From a virus: 40,231 nucleotides of DNA. Shown one piece after another: positions 6,658 through 13,012 of this stretch. Position 1 is the stretch's first letter, and each line of letters begins with the position of its first letter. The DNA is taken from IMG/VR virus record IMGVR_UViG_3300024344_000042, positions 1-40,231 of that record. The stretch is one strand, 5' to 3'. The notes below the pieces were generated by a model. That model saw only the letters and a program-made list of their open reading frames with translations, made no database searches and was not told the origin of the DNA. The translations under genes were made by a program, and so were the position numbers.

Positions 6658-6860
6658 GGGCGTGCGCTCCGGTCGGGGCGGCGGGTGCCGCGCAGGGGCG
6701 CGACCGACAGGCCGCGCTCGGAATGCAGCGCCCGCCAGGCGATTTCGCGGGCCGAGGCGGGGGCGCCGAACAGCGCCGGATCGGCAACCAGCGTCAGCGC
6801 CATCTGTCCGGCCGGGGTCGACCCCAGCGGGTGCGACGGTTTCATCGGGGCAAGGGGCAT
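6654..6860 (-). CDS. First gene of the early-left operon, hypothetical
   Basis: 68 residues from ATG 6860, chosen because GGAG lies at a normal distance upstream; a longer reading from 6905 would run into the operator region. It contains ALTLVADPALFGAPASAREI and a basic C-terminal tail (GTRRPDRSARP). No family recognised. It is the gene closest to the palindromic operators at 6894-6929 and so the first under their control. Confidence 0.6.
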   Translation of the reverse strand: MPLAPMKPSHPLGSTPAGQMALTLVADPALFGAPASAREIAWRALHSERGLSVAPLRGTRRPDRSARP

Positions 6861-6893
6861 GGGCGGTCTCCGGCTTGTTGGATCGCAATCAAT

Positions 6894-6929
6894 GCCATAA
6901 TGCATGGCTTGTCAACCATAAAATATGGC
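6894..6929. promoter_or_regulatory. Double operator for the leftward promoter
   Basis: Two palindromes of the form (G/A)CCAT-N5-ATGGC: GCCATaatgcATGGC at 6894-6908 and ACCATaaaatATGGC at 6915-6929. Their starts are 21 bp apart, two helical turns, so dimers would sit on the same DNA face. A TTGACA hexamer on the minus strand (6915-6910) lies between them. Placement just before the leftward gene chain suggests repressor sites controlling it. The same half-sites recur at 7415-7480. Confidence 0.65.
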
Positions 6930-7119
6930 AAACAGAAGCTTCAAGACTTGGCACGGGCTCTCCGCGGGCCCTCTAGCTCCCGAGTTAGGTGGGGCGGTGT
7001 TGACGTGATGCCGGATGCACTGAAACGTTTACTCTCAACCAGAGAGAGATTCTTGATATGGAAAGTGACCGGATCGACATATTAGTCGCCGGGGCAAATC
7101 GTTCCGGTTTTACGATAGA

Positions 7120-7404
7120 TTATTTGGAAGCGTTGACGTCTGGTCTGTCAATCCAGGACGCGCGCAAGGTCATCGGCAACGCATCGGCAATGCCCTCGTA
7201 TATGAAGTCGAGCGATAATCCGAATGTGCGCCGCAGAGCTAGCGCGCCGTCGACGGAAACGCGTTGAAGGCCGGTTTCCCAATTGGATAGCTGCGACCGC
7301 TTGATCCCGGCCGCTTTGGCATAATCGGCTTGGTTCAGCCCTTCAAGGTGTCGGTGCCACCTGATTCGAGCCGCAATGTCCGCAAAGGGCACGTCATTCT
7401 GCAT
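7120..7404 (-). CDS. XRE-family HTH repressor, probable lysogeny regulator
   Basis: 94 residues from ATG 7404. The helix-turn-helix spans about residues 22-45 (LNQADYAKAAGIKRSQLSNW), followed by a typical XRE tail, LRRTFGLSLDFIYEG, and ALPMTLR. It lacks a LexA-like peptidase domain, so it would not be cleaved by RecA in the CI manner. The start is uncertain: in-frame ATGs or alternatives at 7470 and 7512 extend it by 22 or 36 residues, but the shorter form matches the usual start of this subfamily. It is transcribed away from the Cro-like gene, with palindromes between them, and presumably represses both directions. Confidence 0.85.
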   Translation of the reverse strand: MQNDVPFADIAARIRWHRHLEGLNQADYAKAAGIKRSQLSNWETGLQRVSVDGALALRRTFGLSLDFIYEGIADALPMTLRASWIDRPDVNASK

Positions 7405-7414
7405 GCCTGATTTT

Positions 7415-7480
7415 ATGGCACGCCATGAATTCTGGCGCACTTCGTGAAGATATGGCTTGTCAATTGCCATGTTGTATGGC
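7415..7480. promoter_or_regulatory. Divergent operator region between repressor and Cro-like gene
   Basis: Contains the full palindrome GCCATgttgtATGGC (7466-7480), a nearby half-site ATGGC (7452-7456) and a close variant ATGGCacGCCAT (7415-7426). These repeat the half-sites seen at 6894-6929. The full site touches the alternative repressor start at 7470 and lies 12 bases before the Cro-like start, so binding would affect both directions. Clear -10 boxes are not obvious. Confidence 0.6.
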
Positions 7481-7491
7481 AATGCCGTCGC

Positions 7492-7704
7492 ATGAGCAAA
7501 TCTCACGTCCACCGGATCACCGACGAAATCCCTGTCGAGGCGATTTGTGAACGGTTGCAGGTTAAGCCGCGGTCGGTCCGTCTGGCTCGGGAGCGGAGGG
7601 TTTTTCCCTCGAGCTGGTTTTGGGGGTTGTCCGCCCTTTGCAAGGAGCGGGCAATCGACTGCCCGCCGGAGGCTTTCAACTGGAGGGCGCGGACGAATGA
7701 CTGA
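7492..7704 (+). CDS. Small Cro-like DNA-binding candidate
   Basis: 70 residues, first gene of the rightward early transcript. The segment IPVEAICERLQVKPRSVRLA looks like a helix-turn-helix (AICERLQVKPRSV) and is followed by RRVFPSSWFWGLSALC and a short tail. Divergent orientation from the XRE repressor, with shared operators in between, is the classic cI/cro layout. I see no strong Shine-Dalgarno; translation may start close to the mRNA 5' end. The Cro role is inferred from position and HTH likeness. Confidence 0.65.
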   Translation: MSKSHVHRITDEIPVEAICERLQVKPRSVRLARERRVFPSSWFWGLSALCKERAIDCPPEAFNWRARTND

Positions 7705-7843
7705 GGCTGCTTTCGAACTCTATGGACACCCACGCAGCACCACCCGCCCCCGAGGGCGGGGAAACGGGGCGGGCGGCGTGAGGCGGGGGTGGCCATCCAG
7801 CACTTGTCGTTGGGTATTGGGGTTGCCTCAAGGAAACGGCGTT

Positions 7844-8338
7844 TCAGTTGCCGTCGTAGGGCGATCGCGGTGCCTCGCCTCCAAGGTCACGGATGCGATC
7901 GCGGATGCACCACCAATTCGGAGACGGACGTGGGTCGTAATCCGGGGGGCGTTGACAATAGTCGTAGATACGCTCGGCCATTGTGTGTCCGAACTGCGCC
8001 GCGGCAAGCGCCCGATAAGTCTCGACATGGCGAATTTTCGCGGTGACCTCGAGGGCACAAAAGTAGACGAAGTCCCAGTATGGCCAGTGATCGGTTTCAC
8101 ACTTGTCAATCTGAGGGCGAAAGATTTCAGGCGCGTCGTATCGCATCGTTCGAAACCCACGCCAGCCGTCGGTCGCATCCTCAACGCATTGGCTTCGAGC
8201 CTCCAGTTCATCGGAGTTCGAGAACTCGGCAAGACACATCCGGCGAATGGTGTCAGTTACCTCGTCATGCTGTTGGGCCGCTGCGCCCTGCGGGATGAAA
8301 AGAACGGCGGCCAGGGCGGCCAGGGCCAATCGGGTCAC
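7844..8338 (-). CDS. Exported Cys-containing protein, candidate lysogenic-conversion gene
   Basis: 164 residues from GTG 8338, preceded by GGAGGAG at good distance; reading from the TTG at 8353 would consume this Shine-Dalgarno. Residues 1-22 form a signal peptide (LALAALAAVLFIPQGAAAQ). The mature part has at least six cysteines (MCLAE, QCVED, KCETD, FCALE, YCQRP, WCIRD) and many aromatics, suggesting a disulfide-stabilised periplasmic or secreted protein. It lies opposite to the surrounding early genes, as moron genes expressed from the prophage often do. No family recognised; a partly open plus-strand frame opposite it lacks such features. Confidence 0.7.
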   Translation of the reverse strand: MTRLALAALAAVLFIPQGAAAQQHDEVTDTIRRMCLAEFSNSDELEARSQCVEDATDGWRGFRTMRYDAPEIFRPQIDKCETDHWPYWDFVYFCALEVTAKIRHVETYRALAAAQFGHTMAERIYDYCQRPPDYDPRPSPNWWCIRDRIRDLGGEAPRSPYDGN

Positions 8339-8405
8339 AATAAACTCCTCCAAATGTGCGCCGTCAGTCTGGGCGTCTCAGTCGGGCAAATCAAGGAGGC
8401 CGCCC

Positions 8406-8873
8406 ATGGGGCCCGGCGTCGTCCGGGTTCGGGTGAGGCCTCGGATGGTTGAGCGCGCGACCCTCAATGCGCTGGTGCGGTCGCTGATCGACGGCACCTT
8501 CCGCTGCCTCGACGCGGCGGCCGAGACCATCAATGCCCGCTATGGGCGCGGGGCCTCGAAAGGCACGCTGTCGAAGAAGCTGTCGGGTCAGCTGGACTGG
8601 TCGGTGGCCGAGGTGGTGGCGCTGGAGGATGCCTGCGGGCGCTTTCCTGTCACCCGCTGGATGGCGCGGCGGCTGGACCGGTGGGGCTGTTTGCCGGCGC
8701 CGATGCTGGCGCAGGCGGGGGCGATTTCGCGCGAGGCCGGCGAGGCGGTGGCGGCGATCCTGGCGGCCGAGCAGTCGGCCGGCGCCGATGACCGGGCCCA
8801 GGCCGTGGCCGAGATCGACGAAGCCATCGAGGCGCTGCGCGCCGCACGCAACCAACTGGAGGTGAAGGAATGA
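8406..8873 (+). CDS. CII-like phage regulatory protein
   Basis: 155 residues starting at ATG 8406 after AAGGAGG. The segment GRGASKGTLSKKLSGQLDW followed by SVAEVVALEDACGRFPVTRW resembles phage CII-type regulators, in which an HTH helix contains KGTLSKKL. The C-terminal third is a long Ala-rich helix (AQAVAEIDEAIEALRAARNQ), likely for oligomerisation. It overlaps the next gene by four bases. Role in the lysis-lysogeny or early-to-late switch is inferred from family likeness and position after the Cro-like gene. Confidence 0.65.
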   Translation: MGPGVVRVRVRPRMVERATLNALVRSLIDGTFRCLDAAAETINARYGRGASKGTLSKKLSGQLDWSVAEVVALEDACGRFPVTRWMARRLDRWGCLPAPMLAQAGAISREAGEAVAAILAAEQSAGADDRAQAVAEIDEAIEALRAARNQLEVKE

Positions 8874-9211
8874 GGATCGGTCAAAAGTATCTTGTGTCGG
8901 TGGACAATTGGTTTCATGCGCCCGATGGCAACACCTACCGGGCCGTGTTCGGCACCGTGCATGCGGTGGTCGACAGTGTGGCGGTGCTGGGCCTCCGCCC
9001 CAACCGCCACTCGACCAACTGGTATGTCGTCATCGGCGATACGGTCGTGGCAGGGTGCCAGGTGCATTATGCCGTCCGGGCCGAGACGTTTTCGCCCGAG
9101 CCGGGGTTTGCAGAGGTGGACCACAACGGCGTTCGTCATTCTGTCAAGAATGGGATGACACGCATCTATGATGCCGACGCCAGTGGCCTGGTGGCCACGG
9201 TTGCGGAATGA
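8870..9211 (+). CDS. Conserved-looking hypothetical protein
   Basis: 113 residues, beta-rich: KYLVSVDNWFHAP, YRAVFGTVHAVVD, WYVVIGDTVVAGCQVHYAV. No signal peptide or membrane helix, no recognised motif. It is coupled to both neighbours by ATGA overlaps in the early-right operon. Expected to be a small cytosolic protein of DNA metabolism or host takeover, but nothing in the sequence decides this. Confidence 0.6.
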   Translation: MRIGQKYLVSVDNWFHAPDGNTYRAVFGTVHAVVDSVAVLGLRPNRHSTNWYVVIGDTVVAGCQVHYAVRAETFSPEPGFAEVDHNGVRHSVKNGMTRIYDADASGLVATVAE

Positions 9212-9561
9212 GGACGGCGGGTGCCTCCCAGTGGTCCGCGCTTGCCGGAGCCGTTGCACAGCGCGAAGCGCCGGTCCGAAGCGGGGTTCGCCCTGTCGAC
9301 TTTGCACAGCGCGAAGCGCCGATCCGAAGCGGGGTTCGCCCTGTCGACTTTGCACGGCGCGAAGCGCCGGTCCGAAGCGGGCTTCGCCCTGTCGACTTTG
9401 CACGGCGCGAAGCGCCGTTCCCAACGCTTGCCGGCGGAGCATCAGCTTGCTCCGGGTGGCCCGACGCGGGGGCCGGGTGGCCGGCTGGCTGCCCCCGCAT
9501 CCTCCCTGAAACTGACCCGGGGCCGGTGCCAAGGCCCGGTCTCGGGTGCTTTTCGGCCTGA
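9208..9561 (+). CDS. Possible repeat-containing ORF, low confidence
   Basis: An ORF of 117 codons whose ATG overlaps the previous stop and which ends just before the next gene's ribosome site. Its middle consists of three 16-residue repeats, such as AQREAPVRSGVRPVDF, produced by a 48-bp DNA repeat. All forward frames are open through the repeat because 48 is divisible by three, so openness proves little. The remaining residues are Pro/Gly/Ala-rich without recognisable folds. It may be a spacer holding DNA or RNA repeats rather than a gene. Confidence 0.3.
   Translation: MRTAGASQWSALAGAVAQREAPVRSGVRPVDFAQREAPIRSGVRPVDFARREAPVRSGLRPVDFARREAPFPTLAGGASACSGWPDAGAGWPAGCPRILPETDPGPVPRPGLGCFSA
9256..9421. 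repeat. 48-bp tandem direct repeat, 3.5 copies
   Basis: Units begin at 9256, 9304, 9352 and 9400 (last one partial, about 22 bases). Copies differ at only a few positions (A/G at unit position 5, G/A at 19, G/C at 31). Each unit contains two small palindromes, GGCGCgaaGCGCC (or GCGCgaaGCGC) and CGAAGCgggCTTCG-like, plus a GTCGAC. The third unit has the most perfect hairpins. It could bind a protein, form RNA hairpins or be a parasitic palindromic repeat. Confidence 0.9.
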
Positions 9562-9575
9562 AAGGAGACGACATC

Positions 9576-9980
9576 ATGGGTTTTACCCCGATCAAGGCGC
9601 CGCTGAAGGCGTCGGACAATCGCACCGGCATCAGCCTGTCGCTGCTGGTGAGCAAGAAGGCGGCGGTCGCGCGGCTGAGTGTCACCGCCCGGGTGCAGGA
9701 AGAGATATTCGGCGGGCCGATTGCCGGGCGCCGCTTTGAGGCATCGGTCGGGCGTGGCCAGGACGAGGGCCGGCTGTTGCTGGTCGAGAAAGAGGGCGGG
9801 GCGCTCGAGGCCCGCAAGTCCGTGGCCGGAAGCGCGATGATCCGCATGGTCGCCTGGGACCTGTTGCCGAAGGACAAGCGCGCAGGCGCCGAGGTCCGCT
9901 TTCTGGAGGCCGCGCAGGGCGGGTGGCTGTTCCTGTTGCCCGACTGGACGCGGCCGTCGCTGGTTCGCCGGGTGGCCTGA
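9576..9980 (+). CDS. Hypothetical early protein
   Basis: 134 residues from ATG 9576 with AAAGGAGA upstream. Mixed alpha/beta and rather basic: ISLSLLVSKKAAVARLSVTA, IRMVAWDLLPKDKRAG, WLFLLPDWTRPSLVRR. No domain recognised. It directly precedes the GP88-like gene by one base and is likely co-translated. Recombination or DNA-binding accessory function would be a guess; I assign none. Confidence 0.65.
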   Translation: MGFTPIKAPLKASDNRTGISLSLLVSKKAAVARLSVTARVQEEIFGGPIAGRRFEASVGRGQDEGRLLLVEKEGGALEARKSVAGSAMIRMVAWDLLPKDKRAGAEVRFLEAAQGGWLFLLPDWTRPSLVRRVA

Positions 9981-9981
9981 C

Positions 9982-10887
9982 GTGACGGCGGCGGCGCTGG
10001 ACATGGCGCGGGCCCAGGTGGACGCGGCCCTTGACCGCGGCGACGCGGCGGCTCTGCGGCGCCTGGGTGCGCAGATTGACGCGCGGCTGGCCAGCGGCCG
10101 GGTCGATGCGCTGCGGGCCGCGCGGCAGGTCCGGGGCGTGGATCGCGTGCGCGACCGGCGGCGTTTCAAGTCCGCGGCGGTGCCTGACGGCGACTACAGC
10201 AAGCAGGCGGCGCCAGGCGTGACCGGCACCCTGTTTCCAGGCCGCGTGTCCGGGTTGGTTCCGGGCGAGCCGGTTCTGAAGGACGGCGCCAACAATGCGA
10301 AGATTGGCGGCGATGTGCATCGCGGGCGCCTGCGCGGCGCCCATATCGTGACCCTGACCCTTGAAGAGCGGGCCACGTGCCCGCGCAGCTGCCGCCACTG
10401 GCGCGGCTGCATGGGCAACGGCATGCAATTCGCTCGGCGTTGGCAACATGGCCCGGCGCTGGAGGCACGCCTGGCGGAAGAAATCCCTGCCTTGATCGCC
10501 GCACATGGCCGGCTGCTGGTGCGGCTGCACGTATTGGGCGACTTTTATTCGCTGGACTATGTTGGCTTCTGGCACGGTTTGCTGGCCGCCCACGCCGGCC
10601 TGACGGTGTTTGGCTTCACCGCCCACGCCCCGGATCAGGGGATTGGGCGGGCCGTGGCGAAGCTGAATACCGATTTTCCGTCGCGCGCCTTTCTGCGATT
10701 TTCCGAGCGCACGGGGCCGGATGGTGCCTTCACCCTGCCCTTTCCAACCGATGCCCGCCGGATCGGCGATGCCATTGTTTGCCCCGAGCAGACCGATGCC
10801 ATGGCCGGAGCGCCCCGAAGCATCCATTGCGGCAATTGCGGCCACTGCTGGGCCCATCGCCGCCCGATCGCGTTCGTGAGGCACTGA
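9982..10887 (+). CDS. GP88-like (DUF7227-type) phage protein with Cys clusters
   Basis: 301 residues from GTG 9982. The recognisable core starts at NNAKIGG (104-110), then TLTLEERATCPRSCRHWRGC with Cys133, Cys137 and Cys143, then RLHVLGDFYSLDYVGFW (181-197) and TVFGFTAHAPDQGIG. The C-terminus has a second cluster, CGNCGHCW (283-290), with Cys267 nearby. This is the pattern of the mycobacteriophage L5 Gp88-like family, of unknown biochemistry. The cysteines could hold an Fe-S cluster or zinc. Three-Cys plus GD motifs echo the DUF5131 protein at 38430-39299. Confidence 0.75.
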   Translation: MTAAALDMARAQVDAALDRGDAAALRRLGAQIDARLASGRVDALRAARQVRGVDRVRDRRRFKSAAVPDGDYSKQAAPGVTGTLFPGRVSGLVPGEPVLKDGANNAKIGGDVHRGRLRGAHIVTLTLEERATCPRSCRHWRGCMGNGMQFARRWQHGPALEARLAEEIPALIAAHGRLLVRLHVLGDFYSLDYVGFWHGLLAAHAGLTVFGFTAHAPDQGIGRAVAKLNTDFPSRAFLRFSERTGPDGAFTLPFPTDARRIGDAIVCPEQTDAMAGAPRSIHCGNCGHCWAHRRPIAFVRH

Positions 10888-11633
10888 TGGCTGAGTTGTC
10901 CCCCGATATGCGCAGGCTGATCGACGATGCCGTCGCCGCCGGCCAGGTGCAGGTGGTGGCGCCCGGCGTGTCGGCCCTGCCGTTGCCGGTGTGGGACGGG
11001 ACAAATCTGCGCTATCCCGAGGGTGCGCCCCGCGGGGCGATCGGTTGGAAAAAGGGGGGCGGGACACGGCGGGCCCGCAGCGTGCCGTCTCATGTTGCGG
11101 CCCGGCGGGCCGCGTTCCGGCGCCACTGGACCCCGGATATCACCGCGGCCGCGATGGGCCGGCTGCTGGGGGCATCGGCCCAGGTGGCCCGTGACGACGC
11201 GCGGGCGGTCGATCTGCCGCTGGCGCGTGAACAGCGCGGGCCCAACACCGGGATTGCCTGCCGCCGCGCCCATGTGGCCGCGCTTCTGGCGGGCGACAAT
11301 CCTCCGGCCACACGGGCCGCGTTGCTGGCGCAGGTGCGCCTGCGCTTTCCGGACACCACGCACGAAGGCCTGCGCGGTGATCGCCGGGCCCTGGGGCACT
11401 CGTTCGAGCCGGCCGACCGGATGCGCGCGCGGATGCGCACGATCGAGCGCCGCCGCGACCGCGTCGCGGACCTGACCGCGCGCCGCGTGCCGGTGCGCGA
11501 CATTTGCAGGCTGTTGGGCGTGTCTGATCATACTGTGCGCGCCGATCTCGATGCACGCGGCCTGTGCACGGCCCCGACCCGGCGGCGCCGGGCACCGGGC
11601 AAGGGGGCCACGGGCAAGGGGGCCGCGTCATGA
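10887..11633 (+). CDS. Putative DNA-binding protein with two HTH segments
   Basis: 248 residues, strongly basic. Two helix-turn-helix-like segments are visible: TPDITAAAMGRLLGASAQVA (about residues 81-100) and VPVRDICRLLGVSDHTVRAD (about 203-222), the latter reading like a resolvase/sigma-type HTH. The tail is Lys/Arg/Gly-rich. It lies between the GP88-like gene and the replication gene, overlapping the latter by four bases. Likely a regulator or replication accessory protein; the specific role is not visible. Confidence 0.65.
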   Translation: MAELSPDMRRLIDDAVAAGQVQVVAPGVSALPLPVWDGTNLRYPEGAPRGAIGWKKGGGTRRARSVPSHVAARRAAFRRHWTPDITAAAMGRLLGASAQVARDDARAVDLPLAREQRGPNTGIACRRAHVAALLAGDNPPATRAALLAQVRLRFPDTTHEGLRGDRRALGHSFEPADRMRARMRTIERRRDRVADLTARRVPVRDICRLLGVSDHTVRADLDARGLCTAPTRRRRAPGKGATGKGAAS

Positions 11634-12253
11634 GCACCGCGCGTGCCCCGCACCTGGTCGAGACCCGCGACCTCGAGGACTATCCCCTCGGCCGCGAAGA
11701 CCGGCTCGACAGCCACTATTTCCTGCCGTGGGAGCGCCGGCGCTGGCTGAACAGCGAGATGCGGCTGAAGGGCCCGCCCGAGTGCCGGGCGATCTATTTC
11801 GACCTGATCTGCGCATCCTACGACCAGGCGCCGGTGGGCACGCTGCCAGACGATGTCGAGCAGCTGGCCAAGCTGGCCCAGGTGCCCGAGGGCCATTTCC
11901 GGGCCCTGTGCGCGCTGGAATACGGGCCCCTTTACAAGTGGCGCCCCTGCCTGTCCGAGGGCGAGCGCCGCATCTATCACCCGATGGTCCTGCGCACGGT
12001 GCTGGAGGCGCTGTCACGGCGCGAGGACAATCGTGCCCGCAACGATGCCGCCAACGCCAAGAAGCGCCGCCAGCGGCTGCGCGGGCAGCTGGCGGGCTAC
12101 ACCCCCGAGCTGGCCAAGAACGACGCCGCCCTGCGGTTCATCGACGAATGGCTGCTGGCCGAGGGCTGCGAGTATCGCACCGCGTCCTGGGTCGAGCGTG
12201 GCATGGCGGCCTGGTCCAACCACATCCTGGACCTGCAGCGCCGGCGTATCTGA
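11630..12253 (+). CDS. DUF1376-type (YdaU-like) phage replication protein
   Basis: 207 residues. The N-terminal half carries the DUF1376 pattern, a winged-helix-like module of phage replication initiators: HYFLPWERRRWLNSEMRL, CRAIYFDLICASYDQAPVG, LPDDVEQLAKLAQV. The C-terminal half is Arg/Ala-rich helix (NDAANAKKRRQRLRGQL), then SWVERGMAAWSNHILDL. The family is thought to bind the origin or load the host helicase. A cluster of GGGGACA repeats starts nine bases after its stop, which would fit an origin recognised by this protein. Confidence 0.8.
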   Translation: MSTARAPHLVETRDLEDYPLGREDRLDSHYFLPWERRRWLNSEMRLKGPPECRAIYFDLICASYDQAPVGTLPDDVEQLAKLAQVPEGHFRALCALEYGPLYKWRPCLSEGERRIYHPMVLRTVLEALSRREDNRARNDAANAKKRRQRLRGQLAGYTPELAKNDAALRFIDEWLLAEGCEYRTASWVERGMAAWSNHILDLQRRRI

Positions 12254-12261
12254 TCCTTTCC

Positions 12262-12353
12262 AGACTGTCCCCCAACTGTCCCGGGGACACTGTGGGGACA
12301 CTGTGGGGACAGTCTGCCGACAAAGTGTCCCGCACGACAGGGACAGGGACAGG
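12262..12353. repeat. GGGGACA/TGTCCCC repeat cluster, candidate replication origin
   Basis: About 90 bases hold two inverted copies (ACTGTCCCC, AACTGTCCC), three direct copies of GGGGACA with CTGT spacers at 11-bp steps (12283-12310), one further TGTCCC, and a run of three GGGACA-type units (ACAGGGACAGGGACAGGG). CCCGGGG sits at the symmetry point. The cluster occupies most of the 183-base gap after the DUF1376 gene. Iteron-like origins next to the initiator gene are common in phages. Confidence 0.6.
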
Positions 12354-12436
12354 GAAAAGAAAAAGACAGTAGGGCACTTCGCCCCGACCGTGGCGGAAAT
12401 CGGTGGGGTGGGCAGGCAGAGAAAAGGAGACAGGCA

Positions 12437-13012
12437 GTGACCGAGGTGGGGGAAACCGGCCAGGCGCGGGTGCGGCGGCACCTGTTGGAGCGCGGGGACG
12501 AAGCGGGGCTGAAACGGCCAGCCAAGATGACGGTCGAGACGTTCGGACGGTGGCGCGACCGTCTGGTCGCCGCGCTGGATCACATGACGCCGGACAATCT
12601 GGAAACGCTGGCCGAGCTGGTGATCGCCAACGCCGCCGGGCGCCGGCACGACGAGTGGCCGGCCGAAGTGCTGGTGCGCCAGTTCGCCAAGGGCTTGCAA
12701 CCGCGGCCCGCCGGCCAGGGGCGCATCGTCACCAGCTGGCTGGCCTCGGTCGAGGGTCCGGCGGCCGAGGCCGGCGGTTACCTGGTCGAGCTGCACCAGT
12801 TCCTGTTGGCCAGGGGCCGGCCGCCATCCGAGATCGACATGCGCACCATCCGCGCCGAGGCCGCCTCCAATCACCGCGAGGTCGAGCGGATCACCCGGCG
12901 GGCCGATCGTGGCACGGCCGACGAGGCCGACCGCGTCTGGCTGGAGGCTTTCCGGCGCGCAGAGGCGCGGGCGCAAGCGCTGGTGCGTCCGACGGCACGG
13001 GTGGCGGAATGA
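12437..13012 (+). CDS. Hypothetical protein after the candidate origin
   Basis: 191 residues from GTG 12437 with AAAAGGAGA upstream. Helix-rich and charged: MTVETFGRWRDRLVAALDHM, DNLETLAELVIANAAG, GGYLVELHQFLLARG, then a long charged C-terminal helix. No domain recognised. It is four bases into the next gene (ATGA). Its place beside the repeat cluster and replication protein suggests a replication accessory, without direct support. Confidence 0.6.
   Translation: MTEVGETGQARVRRHLLERGDEAGLKRPAKMTVETFGRWRDRLVAALDHMTPDNLETLAELVIANAAGRRHDEWPAEVLVRQFAKGLQPRPAGQGRIVTSWLASVEGPAAEAGGYLVELHQFLLARGRPPSEIDMRTIRAEAASNHREVERITRRADRGTADEADRVWLEAFRRAEARAQALVRPTARVAE

Noticed and set aside
7058-7267. Plus-strand 69-codon ORF starting ATGGAAAGTGACC with a GAGAG upstream
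   Set aside because: Its last two-thirds are antisense to the XRE repressor, and the protein shows no fold; only its first ~20 codons are in free DNA.
7743-7760. Perfect CCCGCCC-ccga-GGGCGGG hairpin
   Set aside because: No T-run follows on either strand, so I do not call a terminator; it may only reflect high GC content.
7547-8452. Plus-strand ORF opposite the exported protein, with a possible start at 7697
   Set aside because: Mostly antisense to the gene at 7844-8338, which has a Shine-Dalgarno and signal peptide; the plus frame has neither a fold nor family-like motifs. A short peptide starting at 7697 or 7722 cannot be excluded.
12289-12353. CRISPR-like array
   Set aside because: Repeat units are only 6-11 bases and lack regular unique spacers; an iteron interpretation fits better.
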